Shown: piece by piece, positions 27,128 to 27,500 of the stretch
How the letters are laid out: every line of letters begins with the position of its first letter
How positions within the stretch are numbered: position 1 is the first letter of the stretch
From: Glandiceps talaboti
Taxonomy: Eukaryota; Hemichordata; Enteropneusta; Spengelidae
Length of the DNA: 27,500 bases
Assembly: GCF_964340395.1 (NCBI RefSeq)
Contig: NC_135550.1
Coordinates: 18,926,676 to 18,954,175, forward strand
Reading direction: 5' to 3'
Program-made: the position numbers and the translations under genes
The notes under the pieces: model-generated
What the model was told of the DNA's origin: nothing
Database searches by the model: none
The model's input: only the letters and a program-made list of their open reading frames with translations

Positions 27128-27292
27128 TTTTTATTCCATTTTCTCCGTTTTTTATTATCCAGAAGCTTTCACTACTTCAAATTATAATCAGCTGGACTTG
27201 AACAGATATGGAAGAACAAATCACACAGACTAACGTATGCGAAAGCTTCTGGATAAAAAAAAACTCAACACATATGGAGAAAATGGAATAAA
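27128..27292. mobile_element. foldback, MITE-like inverted repeat
   Basis: Left arm 27128-27170 and right arm 27241-27292 share TTTATTCCATTTTCTCC at the outer end and TTATCCAGAAGCTTTC at the inner end in inverted orientation. The right arm has about 9 extra bases between these blocks, and the loop is 70 bp. Target duplications are not obvious, so boundaries are provisional. Confidence 0.6.
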
Positions 27293-27500
27293 CGTAAACA
27301 GTAAATAAAAAAATGTATAATAGGAACTGTTGAGATTACCATTTTGGTCATGTGACAGACTGGACATAAGCAATGGTTAGTATGATGGATTGGGCCTACT
27401 GGGACAGCTCACCAAAGCTTGAGCGAAATGTCTTTGCCAGAAACACGTTACTGTAATACTGTAGCTGAAAGTGTTCCACATTACCTTTCAATTGTTTCGA

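Noticed and set aside
26993-27187. Frame with a signal-peptide-like start (VQILFLCSVF) and a CAG|GTACTG donor at 27050
   Set aside because: It is preceded by an out-of-frame ATG in good context, has no promoter signal, and runs into a foldback element. No partner exon is visible.

Overview
The window looks like anonymous nuclear DNA from an animal, most likely a marine invertebrate. It is A+T-rich (about two thirds by eye), has no operons or ribosome-binding sites, shows eukaryotic splice signals and TATA boxes, and is full of long microsatellites (AC, AT, CT, GATA, CTGT, ACTC, ATCC, ATAC, GATAC), foldback/MITE-type elements and one LINE/SINE-like tail. No species can be named from the sequence alone. 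Most long open frames are translated microsatellites and are not genes.

The one convincing gene is on the minus strand at about 9.2-11.1 kb. It has tandem CRE half-sites (11134-11144), a TATA box (11068-11073), a short noncoding exon ending in a perfect CAG|GTAAGT donor (11011), and a second exon (10320-10006) carrying the start codon, a signal peptide and four cysteines. A third exon from about 9319 to the stop at 9213 adds a Lys-Arg site and a 12-residue C-terminal peptide with a fifth cysteine. The 127-residue product looks like a secreted prohormone or small cysteine-containing peptide. I do not recognise the family.

Layout: 0-4.5 kb is noncoding with AC/AT/GATA arrays. 4.5-6.0 kb is a composite foldback element with 172-bp inverted termini, TA at both ends and a possible pogo-type transposase relic. 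6-9 kb is noncoding with a degenerate tandem repeat and an AT array. 9.2-11.1 kb is the peptide gene. 11.8-12.1 kb is a CT/CTGT array and 12.6-12.8 kb a LINE/SINE-type tail. 13-18 kb is noncoding with CTGT, GATA/GACA and AT arrays. 18.2-19.2 kb holds two weak exon candidates on the minus strand and a 142-bp TA-flanked MITE. 19.6-20.2 kb is a 530-bp series of related tetranucleotide arrays. 20.56-20.70 kb is a compact CRE/X-box/TATA cluster. 22.8-23.1 kb is a GATAC satellite. 23.5-23.9 kb is a Harbinger-like MITE with TAA duplications. 24.3-24.6 kb has a perfect 34-bp palindrome and AT/GT arrays. 25.9-26.1 kb is a 27-bp-type minisatellite and 27.1-27.3 kb another foldback.

Six perfect TGACGTCA octamers occur in the window, about 20-fold more than base composition predicts by my hand estimate. 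One lies in the first intron of the peptide gene and one about 50 bp past its stop. CREB/ATF-type control of the peptide gene is therefore a reasonable inference, but it is unproven.
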